Positions 1-5,661 of a DNA stretch of 10,236 nt are shown piece by piece. Position numbers and translations under genes: made by a program. The DNA is from Anaerolineae bacterium. GTDB taxonomy: Bacteria; Chloroflexota; Anaerolineae; 4572-78; NAK82. The stretch spans positions 1 through 10,236 of the forward strand of contig JAUVPY010000046.1 of the NCBI GenBank assembly GCA_030598425.1. The letters run 5' to 3'. Each line of letters begins with the position of its first letter. Within the stretch, counting starts at the first letter, position 1. Below the pieces are notes generated by a model, which searched no databases, was not told the DNA's origin, and saw only the letters and a program-made list of their open reading frames with translations.

Positions 1-89
1 ATTGAACCATCGCCACCAGGGAATAATCGCACCCGGGCAGTAGCCGTCTTTCGCCGTCCAAGACCTTCGTAGTATTGAGTATCTTCCAC
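1..89 (-). CDS. rpsI: 30S ribosomal protein S9 (uS9), N-terminal fragment cut by window edge
   Basis: Reading the minus strand from a GTG at 89 gives MEDTQYYEGLGRRKTATARV, then RLFPGGDGS, and the frame runs off the window. The GxGRRKTATARV block is the signature N-terminus of S9, a small-subunit protein whose C-terminal tail (not in view) reaches the P-site tRNA. The start is set by family alignment and by an AGAGG about 4 bases upstream (94-98). The gene follows rplM after 16 bases, the near-universal rplM-rpsI pair, so the two are surely cotranscribed. About 29 codons are visible. Identity is clear despite the short length; the GTG start is well supported because no other start precedes the conserved block in this frame close by. 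Confidence 0.93.
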   Translation of the reverse strand, partial: MEDTQYYEGLGRRKTATARVRLFPGGDGS

Positions 90-105
90 GATTCCTCTTA
101 CCCCC

Positions 106-540
106 TCAGCCTATATTGTCCATTGGCTTGGGCTGCTGCGCCTCGTGCGGGTGATCAGGCCCAGCATACACCTTAAGCTTCTTATACATCTTGCGGCCCA
201 ACCGATTCTTGGGCAACATTCCGCGCACCGCCGACTCGATGACTCGTTCCGGGAAAGTCTCCAATCGCCGGCGCAGGGTAACCTGCCGAAGCCCTCCTGG
301 ATAGCCGCTATGACGGTAATATATCTTCTGATCAAGCTTCTGCCCCGTCACGTTGATTTTGTCAGCATTTACGACAACCACGTAGTCGCCACAATCCACG
401 TGCGGTGTGAAAATGGGCTTGTGCTTGCCACGCAGTATCGTGGCGATGCGCGTCGCCAAACGACCCAGAGTCTGGCCTTCGGCATCAACCACAAACCACT
501 CGCGTTCAACTTCATATGGCTTAGCTGAAAATGTCTTCAC
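106..540 (-). CDS. rplM: 50S ribosomal protein L13 (uL13)
   Basis: This encodes a 144-residue L13, an early-assembling large-subunit protein that binds 23S rRNA. Visible hallmarks are the N-terminal KTFSAKP, then [19 protein letters not shown], the [16 protein letters not shown] stretch, the YRHSGYPGG loop, and the [13 protein letters not shown] block near the C-terminus. The frame stays open upstream to an ATG at 597, but those 19 extra residues are not L13-like. The GTG at 540 gives the family's normal length and has GGGAG (551-555) about 10 bases upstream, so I chose it. It sits 114 bases after truA and 16 bases before rpsI. A perfect TTGACA hexamer in the truA-rplM gap hints that rplM-rpsI may also have its own promoter. 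Nothing looks damaged. Confidence 0.97.
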   Translation of the reverse strand: MKTFSAKPYEVEREWFVVDAEGQTLGRLATRIATILRGKHKPIFTPHVDCGDYVVVVNADKINVTGQKLDQKIYYRHSGYPGGLRQVTLRRRLETFPERVIESAVRGMLPKNRLGRKMYKKLKVYAGPDHPHEAQQPKPMDNIG

Positions 541-654
541 GATCTCACAACTCCCAACAAAAGTGATAGGTAATCCGAAATGGGCAACGAGTGTCAAGCT
601 CGCTAAGCTCCCTTATTACCCATTTACTCGATACCCATTGTCCGCATAACCTCG
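541..654 (-). promoter_or_regulatory. truA-rplM intergenic gap with a -35-like TTGACA and direct repeats
   Basis: On the minus strand a perfect TTGACA lies at 597-592. No good TATAAT match sits at 16-18 bases; the nearest candidate is TACCTAT at 572-566 with a 19-base spacer, so promoter status is weak. The same gap carries two short direct repeats: TACCCATT (plus strand 617-624 and 632-639) and AAGCTC (596-601 and 605-610). A promoter or L13 leader would make biological sense here because rplM-rpsI is often an autonomously regulated unit, but the sequence alone does not prove it. Confidence 0.25.
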
Positions 655-1419
655 TTATCCGTTTTCCGCATACGTTACCTTTACCAGGCACAGACCGCAC
701 GCTGGCGCTGGCGGACCAGTTGCCGCCCGATCCTTGGACCCCAGGAGAGACACGATCTCACCGGGGGGGAACTCGCCCCGTCCTACGCGCACAAGCGTAC
801 CGACGATGTTACGCACCATCCTGTACAAAAAGGCATTCGCCGTTATCTCAAAGAGCACAAGCTTGCCTTCAACATCGCCCGGGCCCTCGACAAACCACCT
901 GGCTCGCGCTACGTCGCGAACCGTGCTGTCACCCTGAGGCGGTTTGCCAAACGCGGCGAAGTCGTGACTTCCTACCAGTGCCTGGCTCGCCGCCGCCATC
1001 GCCTCCACGTCAAGAGGTTCTGCAACGTGGTACGCCTTGCGCGCCCACAAGGGCGAGCGAAGCGGCTGGTTAAGAACAGTGTACCGGTACTGACGCCATT
1101 TGGCATCAAAGCGTGGGTGAAAAGCAGCATATGTCGTTGTCAATTGCCTGATGGCGATGTCCGCTGGCAGAACTGCATTTAGCGCCCGATGCAACTCCTC
1201 ATCAGCATGCCGCCAAGAAACATCGAAGGCGATCACCTGTCCACTGGCATGGACACCGGCATCGGTCCTACCAGCTCCCAGAACCCGAACTTGCTTCTGG
1301 GTAATACGTTCAATGGCCTTTTCTAGCTCACCTTGGACGGTGCGTCCGCGCGCCTGGATCTGAAAGCCCAAATAATCGGTACCATCGTATTCAACCGTTG
1401 CCCGGTATCGATGTTCCAT
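655..1419 (-). CDS. truA: tRNA pseudouridine(38-40) synthase TruA
   Basis: A 254-residue TruA converts uridines 38-40 in the anticodon stem-loop of many tRNAs to pseudouridine in the cytoplasm. The catalytic motif GAGRTDAGVHA is present, with nucleophile Asp53. Other family blocks are YDGTDYLGFQ near residues 11-20, FHPRFDAKWRQYRYTV around 100-115, the AFLYRMVRNIVGTLVRVGRG helix around 196-215, and a C-terminal PAPACGLCLVKV. Length is normal. The ATG at 1419 fits the family start, but the bases just before it (minus strand CTCCTTTCCGTCG) contain no Shine-Dalgarno sequence, unlike its neighbours. The gap to rplQ is 95 bases and holds an inverted repeat. truA before rplM-rpsI is a known arrangement in Bacillota and some other phyla. 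There is no sign of a frameshift. Confidence 0.97.
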   Translation of the reverse strand: MEHRYRATVEYDGTDYLGFQIQARGRTVQGELEKAIERITQKQVRVLGAGRTDAGVHASGQVIAFDVSWRHADEELHRALNAVLPADIAIRQLTTTYAAFHPRFDAKWRQYRYTVLNQPLRSPLWARKAYHVAEPLDVEAMAAASQALVGSHDFAAFGKPPQGDSTVRDVARARWFVEGPGDVEGKLVLFEITANAFLYRMVRNIVGTLVRVGRGEFPPGEIVSLLGSKDRAATGPPAPACGLCLVKVTYAENG

Positions 1420-1442
1420 CGACGGAAAGGAGTAGCGAGTAA

Positions 1443-1500
1443 GGGTTGGGGTACAAGTGGAGCTACGTCTTTCATTGCTCTAACCCCTTGCGTCCAACCC
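1443..1500 (-). repeat. Inverted repeat in the rplQ-truA gap
   Basis: GGGTTGG (1443-1449) and CCAACCC (1494-1500) are perfect 7-base complements separated by 44 bases. The interior has a smaller GAGC...GCTC pair (near 1460 and 1477), and GGGGT (1448-1452) can pair alternatively with ACCCC (1483-1487). As RNA from the minus strand this could fold 23 bases or more upstream of the truA ATG, which has no Shine-Dalgarno. It has no U-run, so it is not a classic intrinsic terminator. It may be regulatory, a processing site, or chance. Confidence 0.3.
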
Positions 1501-1514
1501 GCACTACGCGCTGT

Positions 1515-1868
1515 CTACTCGACCAGTGAGATGAGTACCACCGGCGCAGCATCGCCCTTTCGTAGACCGAGCTTGTATATTCGGGTATACCCTCCTTCAC
1601 GATCTTCGTAGCGCTCTGCGATTTCATCGAAGAGCTTGCGCAAGATCTCCGGGTCTTGCACGTCGCGAGCAGCCAATCGCCGCGCATGCAGATCACCACG
1701 TTTGGCCAGGGTAATCAATTGCTCGGCCTGAGGGCGAATCGCCTTGGCCTTGGCTTCGGTAGTACGAATCTGCTCGTGTCGTAAGAGCTCTGTCACCAGA
1801 TTGCGGAATAGGGCCTTGCGGTGAGCAGAACTGCGCCCCAGTTTTCTGCCCGCTACTCTATGTCTCAT
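1515..1868 (-). CDS. rplQ: 50S ribosomal protein L17 (bL17)
   Basis: A 117-residue L17, a large-subunit protein near the peptide exit tunnel. The opening [20 protein letters not shown] is the family signature, followed by [37 protein letters not shown] split across the first half, and a C-terminal [25 protein letters not shown] region. Length is close to the bacterial norm of about 117-130. The ATG at 1868 has GAGG roughly 10 bases upstream. It follows rpoA by 50 bases, the standard alpha-operon junction. There is no C-terminal extension of the kind seen in some actinobacteria. Confidence 0.98.
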   Translation of the reverse strand: MRHRVAGRKLGRSSAHRKALFRNLVTELLRHEQIRTTEAKAKAIRPQAEQLITLAKRGDLHARRLAARDVQDPEILRKLFDEIAERYEDREGGYTRIYKLGLRKGDAAPVVLISLVE

Positions 1869-1918
1869 CGTCCAGTTTCCTCGTAAGCCTCGTTTTGTGC
1901 TCCGAAAAGGTTATCCTC

Positions 1919-2923
1919 TCAGGCAGCCAGATCTATATCTTCTTCCGACGAATCATCTTCTTCTGCCGAGCTCTCAGAGATGCGTTCCAGCTCTTCGAGG
2001 AAACCTTTTTCTTGGAGCTTTTCCATCAGTTCGTCGAGCGATTTCTGGCCGAAGTTTCGAATGGCCAGAATCTCTTCCTCGCCCTTCTGTAGCTTTTCCA
2101 GTATCTCGCCCACTTGAGTGATGCCAGCACGCTTTAGACAATTGTAGGCACGCACCGTCAGCTCAAGTTCCTCGATAGGCGTCTCATACAAGCGGGCCGG
2201 GATGCCACCCTCGTCCTCTTCCTCGACCTCTGGTTCTTCCTCTGCGACGCCAGAAATGAGCGTAAAGTGCTGCACCAGAATACGTGCCGCCTCACTTAGC
2301 GCATCGTGGGGCGAAATGGACCCGTCAGTGTTCACTTCGAGCACCAGACGGTCATAATCGGTGACCTGGCCAATCCGTGCGCGCTCCACGGTGTAACTTG
2401 CGCGACGGACAGGGCTGTATATGGCATCAATCGGGATCTCGCCGATGGGCAACTTACCCCGCTCTTCGGCTGGCGAATAGCCTCGACCCGGTTCAACAAC
2501 CAGCTCAATATCCAGCTCTGCATCCGTCGAATCGGCCACAAACAGACCCAGATCAGGGTTGACAATCTCGACGTTGGGCGGACATTCCAGGTCACCCGCT
2601 GTCAGGGTGCCCTCGCCCTTGATCTCAGCCCGCAGCCGCACCGATTCGTGGTTGAAGAGCCTGACGCGTAGTTGCTTCACATTCAGAATGAAGGCCGTCA
2701 TATCCTCACGCACGCGCGGAATATCGGAAAACTCGTGATGTATCCCGCTCACGCGAATCGACGTCACGGCGGCACCAGGCAACGAAGCTAGTAGCACGCG
2801 ACGCAGGGCGTTGCCCAGCGTGATACCATATCCACTTTCCAATGGGCCTATGCTAAATCGCCCATAGTTTTGAGCACTTGCCTCGGTTTCAACCTTAGGC
2901 AAGACAAGATTCATTTCGGACAA
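1919..2923 (-). CDS. rpoA: DNA-directed RNA polymerase subunit alpha
   Basis: Alpha dimerises to nucleate RNA polymerase assembly; its C-terminal domain contacts UP elements and activators. With a TTG start at 2923 the protein is 334 residues. The N-terminal domain (about 1-225) shows YGRFSIGPLESGYGITLGNALRRVLLASLPG in pieces, VREDMTAFILNVK and TDYDRLVLEVNTDGS. An acidic linker (about 226-241) leads to the C-terminal domain (about 244-309) with ELTVRAYNCLKRAGI, where Arg258 and Asn261 match E. coli Arg265 and Asn268, and IRNFGQKSLDEL. An unusually acidic tail rich in Ser, Asp and Glu (about 316-334) ends the protein. I chose TTG 2923 because AGGGGGT (2936-2930) lies 6 bases upstream. ATG 2914 is closest to usual alpha N-termini but is about 15 bases from that site; ATG 2944 and TTG 2956 lack one. 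Confidence 0.97.
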   Translation of the reverse strand: MSEMNLVLPKVETEASAQNYGRFSIGPLESGYGITLGNALRRVLLASLPGAAVTSIRVSGIHHEFSDIPRVREDMTAFILNVKQLRVRLFNHESVRLRAEIKGEGTLTAGDLECPPNVEIVNPDLGLFVADSTDAELDIELVVEPGRGYSPAEERGKLPIGEIPIDAIYSPVRRASYTVERARIGQVTDYDRLVLEVNTDGSISPHDALSEAARILVQHFTLISGVAEEEPEVEEEDEGGIPARLYETPIEELELTVRAYNCLKRAGITQVGEILEKLQKGEEEILAIRNFGQKSLDELMEKLQEKGFLEELERISESSAEEDDSSEEDIDLAA

Positions 2924-2928
2924 AGCAA

Positions 2929-2936
2929 CACCCCCT
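2929..2936 (-). promoter_or_regulatory. Ribosome binding site deciding the rpoA start
   Basis: Minus-strand AGGGGGTG lies 5-6 bases before the TTG at 2923 and about 15 bases before the ATG at 2914. It is the only purine-rich site near any candidate start of rpoA and so favours the TTG, giving an N-terminus of MSEMNLVLPK. Confidence 0.55.
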
Positions 2937-3018
2937 ATAGACATCCGCGGGACCAAACCCAGAGCTGTGTTTCACATCGTGCCACGAGCTTGTGCCGAAA
3001 TACGGGCAAGGTGAGTGA

Positions 3019-3654
3019 CTATCGACTGTAGTACTCAACAATCAACTGCTCGTTAATAGAAACGTCAATATCATCGCGAGAGGGTAAGTCAACCATCTTA
3101 CCCGTCAGGTTAGTTGGATCTAGACTCAGCCAAGCCGGAACCTGACTGTCGTCCAGGATTTGAGACACCTCCTTGAAATAGGTTTTACCCCGGCTGATGT
3201 CTCGTACTGCGATAATGTCCCCCGGCTTGACCAAATAAGAAGGGATGTTGGTCTTGCGGCCATTGACGTCGAAATGGCCGTGCAGCACAATTTGGCGAGC
3301 CTGCGCCCGTGAGCTGGAAAATCCCAAGCGATAGACCACGTTGTCGAGTCGGCTTTCGAGCGAGATGAGCAAATTCACACCGGTCAGCCCCTTCTGTCGC
3401 TGGGCCTCGCGGAAGTAACGACGGAACTGGCGCTCATAAATACCGTAAAGTCGACGTGCCTTCTGTTTGGCGCGAAGCTGCAAGGCAAAGTCGGATTCCT
3501 TCCTCCGATATTGAGCCTGCCGCCCGTGCATACCAGGCGCGTAGGAACGTCGCTCAAAAGCACACTTAGGTGAGAAGCATCGTTCACCCTTCAAAAATAG
3601 CTTTTCGCCCTCGCGACGACATAGTCTGCATACTGGTCCGTTATAGCGTGCCAA
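3019..3654 (-). CDS. rpsD: 30S ribosomal protein S4 (uS4), zinc-binding type
   Basis: A 211-residue S4, a primary 16S rRNA binder that nucleates the small-subunit body and helps translational accuracy. The N-terminus carries a four-cysteine zinc motif: Cys9, Cys12, Cys26 and Cys31, within [15 protein letters not shown] and [13 protein letters not shown]. The S4 RNA-binding domain starts at about residue 98 ([15 protein letters not shown], then [14 protein letters not shown]). The C-terminus IVEYYSR is typical. The start is a TTG at 3654, preceded by a strong AGGAGG at 3665-3660 with a 5-base spacer; no ATG or GTG fits the conserved MARYNGP start. It lies between rpsK and rpoA, the standard alpha-operon place. 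S4 is the autoregulator of this operon in E. coli, though through an rpsM leader. Confidence 0.98.
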   Translation of the reverse strand: MARYNGPVCRLCRREGEKLFLKGERCFSPKCAFERRSYAPGMHGRQAQYRRKESDFALQLRAKQKARRLYGIYERQFRRYFREAQRQKGLTGVNLLISLESRLDNVVYRLGFSSSRAQARQIVLHGHFDVNGRKTNIPSYLVKPGDIIAVRDISRGKTYFKEVSQILDDSQVPAWLSLDPTNLTGKMVDLPSRDDIDVSINEQLIVEYYSR

Positions 3655-3659
3655 GTTTT

Positions 3660-3665
3660 CCTCCT
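3660..3665 (-). promoter_or_regulatory. Strong ribosome binding site for the TTG start of rpsD
   Basis: AGGAGG on the minus strand lies 5 bases before the TTG at 3654. This near-perfect Shine-Dalgarno explains how a weak initiation codon can serve a highly expressed ribosomal-protein gene, and it fixes the start. Confidence 0.85.
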
Positions 3666-3687
3666 GCTTATTCTTCGTGAATATCCT

Positions 3688-3724
3688 AGAGGTTTACAGG
3701 CCTGGCAGAGCCCTTCATCCCTCT
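3688..3724 (-). repeat. Palindrome with flanking complement in the rpsK-rpsD gap
   Basis: The 87-base gap contains a perfect 8-base palindrome CAGGCCTG (3697-3704), bracketed by AGAGG (3688-3692) and CCTCT (3720-3724), which are complementary. They could form a weak stem upstream of rpsD, or CAGGCCTG could act as a dimer-type site. No U-run follows, so it is not an intrinsic terminator. Low significance on its own. Confidence 0.2.
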
Positions 3725-3741
3725 AATTGATCTCAAGACAA

Positions 3742-4131
3742 TTACACCCGCCGTTTCTTTGGTGGGCGGCATCCGTTGTGCGGAATCGGCGTGACATCGG
3801 TGATGGAACGCACCTTGAAGCCCGCACCTTGCAGCGACCGGATGGCTGCCTCACGGCCTGGCCCCGGTCCCTTAACATAAACATCGACCTCTTGCACCCC
3901 ATGATCCTGAGCGTTTTTGGCTACCTGCTGCGCCGCAAGCTGGGCGGCATAGGGAGTGCTCTTCCGGGAACCCTTAAAGCCAACTGTACCGGCGCTGGAC
4001 CAGGTGATTGTATCTCCTTGTTGATCGGTCACGGTGATGATGGTGTTGTTAAAGGTGGCGTGGATGTAAGCACGTGCGTACGGTACATTCTTGCGCTCTC
4101 TTCTTCCACCACTTCTTCTGCCTTTTGCCAT
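3742..4131 (-). CDS. rpsK: 30S ribosomal protein S11 (uS11)
   Basis: A 129-residue S11, a platform protein of the small subunit near the mRNA exit. Family blocks in order are the basic N-terminus [14 protein letters not shown], then [16 protein letters not shown], the [21 protein letters not shown] loop in two parts, [17 protein letters not shown], and the invariant C-terminus [16 protein letters not shown]. Length is the bacterial norm. The ATG at 4131 follows a strong GAGGAGG with a spacer of about 5 bases. It is 121 bases downstream of rpsM, which is wide for neighbouring alpha-operon genes; that gap holds a hairpin and a tandem repeat. Confidence 0.98.
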   Translation of the reverse strand: MAKGRRSGGRRERKNVPYARAYIHATFNNTIITVTDQQGDTITWSSAGTVGFKGSRKSTPYAAQLAAQQVAKNAQDHGVQEVDVYVKGPGPGREAAIRSLQGAGFKVRSITDVTPIPHNGCRPPKKRRV

Positions 4132-4252
4132 AATTCCTCCTCAAGCTGCGCACCGGGTGCTGCACACCAAAACTGCTATAAATTGAAAGACGCATCAACT
4201 GCACGTGCGGTGCAGGTGAGTGCAGATGTACGCAGTACGCAATAGAAAATAA
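4132..4252 (-). other. Wide rpsM-rpsK intergenic gap with hairpin and tandem repeat
   Basis: No gene is visible here. CTGCAC (4199-4204) and GTGCAG (4210-4215) form a perfect 6-base stem with a 5-base loop. GTACGCA occurs twice in tandem (4228-4234 and 4235-4241). Further GCAC/GTGC motifs occur near 4150-4165. No convincing promoter was found: a TTGATG on the minus strand is only 12 bases from the nearest TATAGC. It may be an mRNA regulatory or processing segment. Confidence 0.35.
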
Positions 4253-4639
4253 TCACTTCTTGGCGGCGCGTGCCCGCCTGCGACCGGGTACTGTCCTACG
4301 CGCGCCTCGCTTGGTGCGGGCATTTGTGCGGGTACGTTGACCACGAACCGGCAAGTTACGGCGGTGGCGAAGGCCGCGATAGCATTGAATCTCCTGCAAG
4401 CGTTTGATGTTCATCTGAACCTCGCGCCGCAGGTCACCCTCGACTTGATAGTTCCTGTCAATCACCTCACGCAGCCGGGCGACTTCGTCTTCCGCCAGAT
4501 TCTTAACCCGCGTATCTGGATTTACCTCTGACTGCCTGAGGATATCTTGACTGCTTCTGAGGCCAATGCCATAGATGTAGGTAAGCGCGATTTCAACGCG
4601 CTTGTCCCGCGGTAAGTCAACCCCTGAAATACGCGCCAT
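4253..4639 (-). CDS. rpsM: 30S ribosomal protein S13 (uS13)
   Basis: A 128-residue S13, a small-subunit head protein that contacts the large subunit and the P-site tRNA. Its N-terminus [19 protein letters not shown] and [15 protein letters not shown] are the family signature. The middle [21 protein letters not shown] and the basic Arg/Lys tail ending RARAAKK are also typical. The ATG at 4639 is preceded by a strong TAAGGAGG with a spacer of about 6 bases. It comes 29 bases after rpmJ. In E. coli the S4 repressor site lies at the rpsM leader; only 29 bases precede rpsM here, so an S4 pseudoknot of that kind cannot sit in the gap alone. Confidence 0.98.
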   Translation of the reverse strand: MARISGVDLPRDKRVEIALTYIYGIGLRSSQDILRQSEVNPDTRVKNLAEDEVARLREVIDRNYQVEGDLRREVQMNIKRLQEIQCYRGLRHRRNLPVRGQRTRTNARTKRGARRTVPGRRRARAAKK

Positions 4640-4668
4640 ATGTATGCCTCCTTAACCCTGTTACGCGC

Positions 4669-4782
4669 CTAGCCCTGGCGCTGCTTATGCCTGGGATTGG
4701 TGCATATGACCCGCACCACCCCCCGCCGCTTTATGATCTTACACTTTTCGCAACGTCTTTTGACGGACGGTTTCACTTTCAT
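4669..4782 (-). CDS. rpmJ: 50S ribosomal protein L36 (bL36), zinc-ribbon type
   Basis: A 37-residue L36, the smallest large-subunit protein, starting at an ATG at 4782 and ending with TAG. It reads [20 protein letters not shown], then [17 protein letters not shown]. Cys11, Cys14, Cys27 and His32 are the zinc ligands of the C+ type; the zinc-free paralogue lacks them. AGGAG lies about 9 bases upstream. It sits between map and rpsM; in the usual order infA would stand between map and rpmJ, but only 33 bases separate them here. Length is the family norm of 37-38. Confidence 0.97.
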   Translation of the reverse strand: MKVKPSVKRRCEKCKIIKRRGVVRVICTNPRHKQRQG

Positions 4783-4815
4783 CTTATTGTACTCTCCTGT
4801 TGCCTACGCCCAACG

Positions 4816-5595
4816 TCACAAGCGAGTGAGAATCTCGGGTTCCCCATCGGTGATGGCAATCGTATGTTCAAAATGAGCCGAGCGCTTTCCGTCGGCGGTC
4901 ACCACCGTCCAACCATCGTCCAACACTCGGGTGCGCCAATCACCAGCCACAACCATCGGCTCCAAAGCAACGGTGATCCCCGACATCAGGGGATAATTCT
5001 TAGGCCGATGGCCGCGCGGCGCCAGATAATTGGGCACATCCGGCTTCTCGTGCATATCGCGTCCAATACCGTGTCCCTGGTATTCGCGCAACACGTTGAA
5101 GCCGTGTCGCTCCACATGAGCCTGAATGGCACGGATGACGTTCCACAAACGGGTGCCCGCTTTTGCCTTGGCAATGCCGGCCATCAGTGCACCCTCGGTC
5201 GTCTCCAACAGACGCTGGGTCTCCTCGTCCACGTCGCCGATGGCCAATGTAACGGCCGCATCACCATAAAAACCCTTATGAATGGCCCCCACATCTATGC
5301 TTATGATGTCCCCTTGCTCGAGTCGCCGGTGAGAGCTGGGGATGCCATGCACAATCTCCTGGTTGATCGAGGCACAAATCGAGGCCGGGAAATCATTCTG
5401 CCCATTATGCGGATACCCCTTAAAGGCCGGAACCGCATGGTATTGGGTGATGATCTCCTCAGCTATCGCGTCGAGTTTGGCAGTTGAGACACCCGGCTGG
5501 GCCTCCTCACGCATTGCGGCCAAGACCTCGGCTACAATGCGTCCTGCCTGCCGCATCAGTGCCAGTTCCTCGTTCGATTTCCTCTCGATCTTCAC
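4816..5595 (-). CDS. map: Methionine aminopeptidase, type I
   Basis: This cytosolic metalloenzyme removes the initiator Met from nascent proteins with small second residues. From a GTG at 5595 it is 259 residues. The five metal ligands are all present: Asp101 (SIDVGA), Asp112 (YGDAA), His175 (GHGIGRDMHE), Glu212 (ALEPM) and Glu243 (FEHTI). The substrate-binding His83 lies in NQEIVHGIP. It is the compact type Ia form with no zinc-finger N-extension. The frame is also open to a TTG at 5613, six codons earlier, with no clear Shine-Dalgarno; the GTG matches family N-termini (MKIERKSNEELALMRQAG) but has only a weak GGCGG nearby. It follows secY directly, without adk, and precedes rpmJ without infA. 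Confidence 0.96.
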   Translation of the reverse strand: MKIERKSNEELALMRQAGRIVAEVLAAMREEAQPGVSTAKLDAIAEEIITQYHAVPAFKGYPHNGQNDFPASICASINQEIVHGIPSSHRRLEQGDIISIDVGAIHKGFYGDAAVTLAIGDVDEETQRLLETTEGALMAGIAKAKAGTRLWNVIRAIQAHVERHGFNVLREYQGHGIGRDMHEKPDVPNYLAPRGHRPKNYPLMSGITVALEPMVVAGDWRTRVLDDGWTVVTADGKRSAHFEHTIAITDGEPEILTRL

Positions 5596-5628
5596 GGTCC
5601 GCCAATTGCTCAAAGCGCTCGGATGACC

Positions 5629-5648
5629 GGCACCTATCGAAAGGTGCC
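5629..5648 (-). repeat. Perfect hairpin between secY and map
   Basis: GGCACCT (5629-5635) and AGGTGCC (5642-5648) are perfect complements around a 6-base loop, giving a compact 7-base-pair stem 13 bases past the secY stop. On the minus-strand RNA no U-run follows (GGUCAUCC comes next), so it is not a standard Rho-independent terminator. It could stabilise or mark a processing point between secY and map, exactly where adk is usually found. Confidence 0.45.
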
Positions 5649-5661
5649 AGTTAAACCGAGA

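Noticed and set aside
106..597. A 163-residue version of L13 starting at an ATG at 597.
   Set aside because: The additional 19 residues are not L13-like, and the ATG overlaps the TTGACA element; the GTG at 540 gives the family length.
591..1073. A 160-codon plus-strand open frame opposite truA.
   Set aside because: Rich in Pro, Arg and Ser as expected for an antisense frame of a GC-rich gene; truA on the other strand has all family motifs.
3727..4245. A 172-codon plus-strand open frame across rpsK and the rpsM-rpsK gap.
   Set aside because: Mostly the complement of the highly conserved S11 gene; the predicted protein is low-complexity Ser/Thr/Ala and not recognisable.
4783..4815. A hidden infA or remnant between map and rpmJ.
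   Set aside because: Only 33 bases are available, largely the rpmJ ribosome binding site; infA needs about 220 bases.
4687..5487. A 266-codon open frame on the plus strand opposite map and rpmJ.
   Set aside because: It lies antisense to a clear methionine aminopeptidase with intact active site and to L36, its protein resembles no family, and it has no ribosome binding site of note.
5629..5648. Intrinsic terminator between secY and map.
   Set aside because: The hairpin is good but no U-run follows it on the transcribed strand, and the gene order implies read-through.
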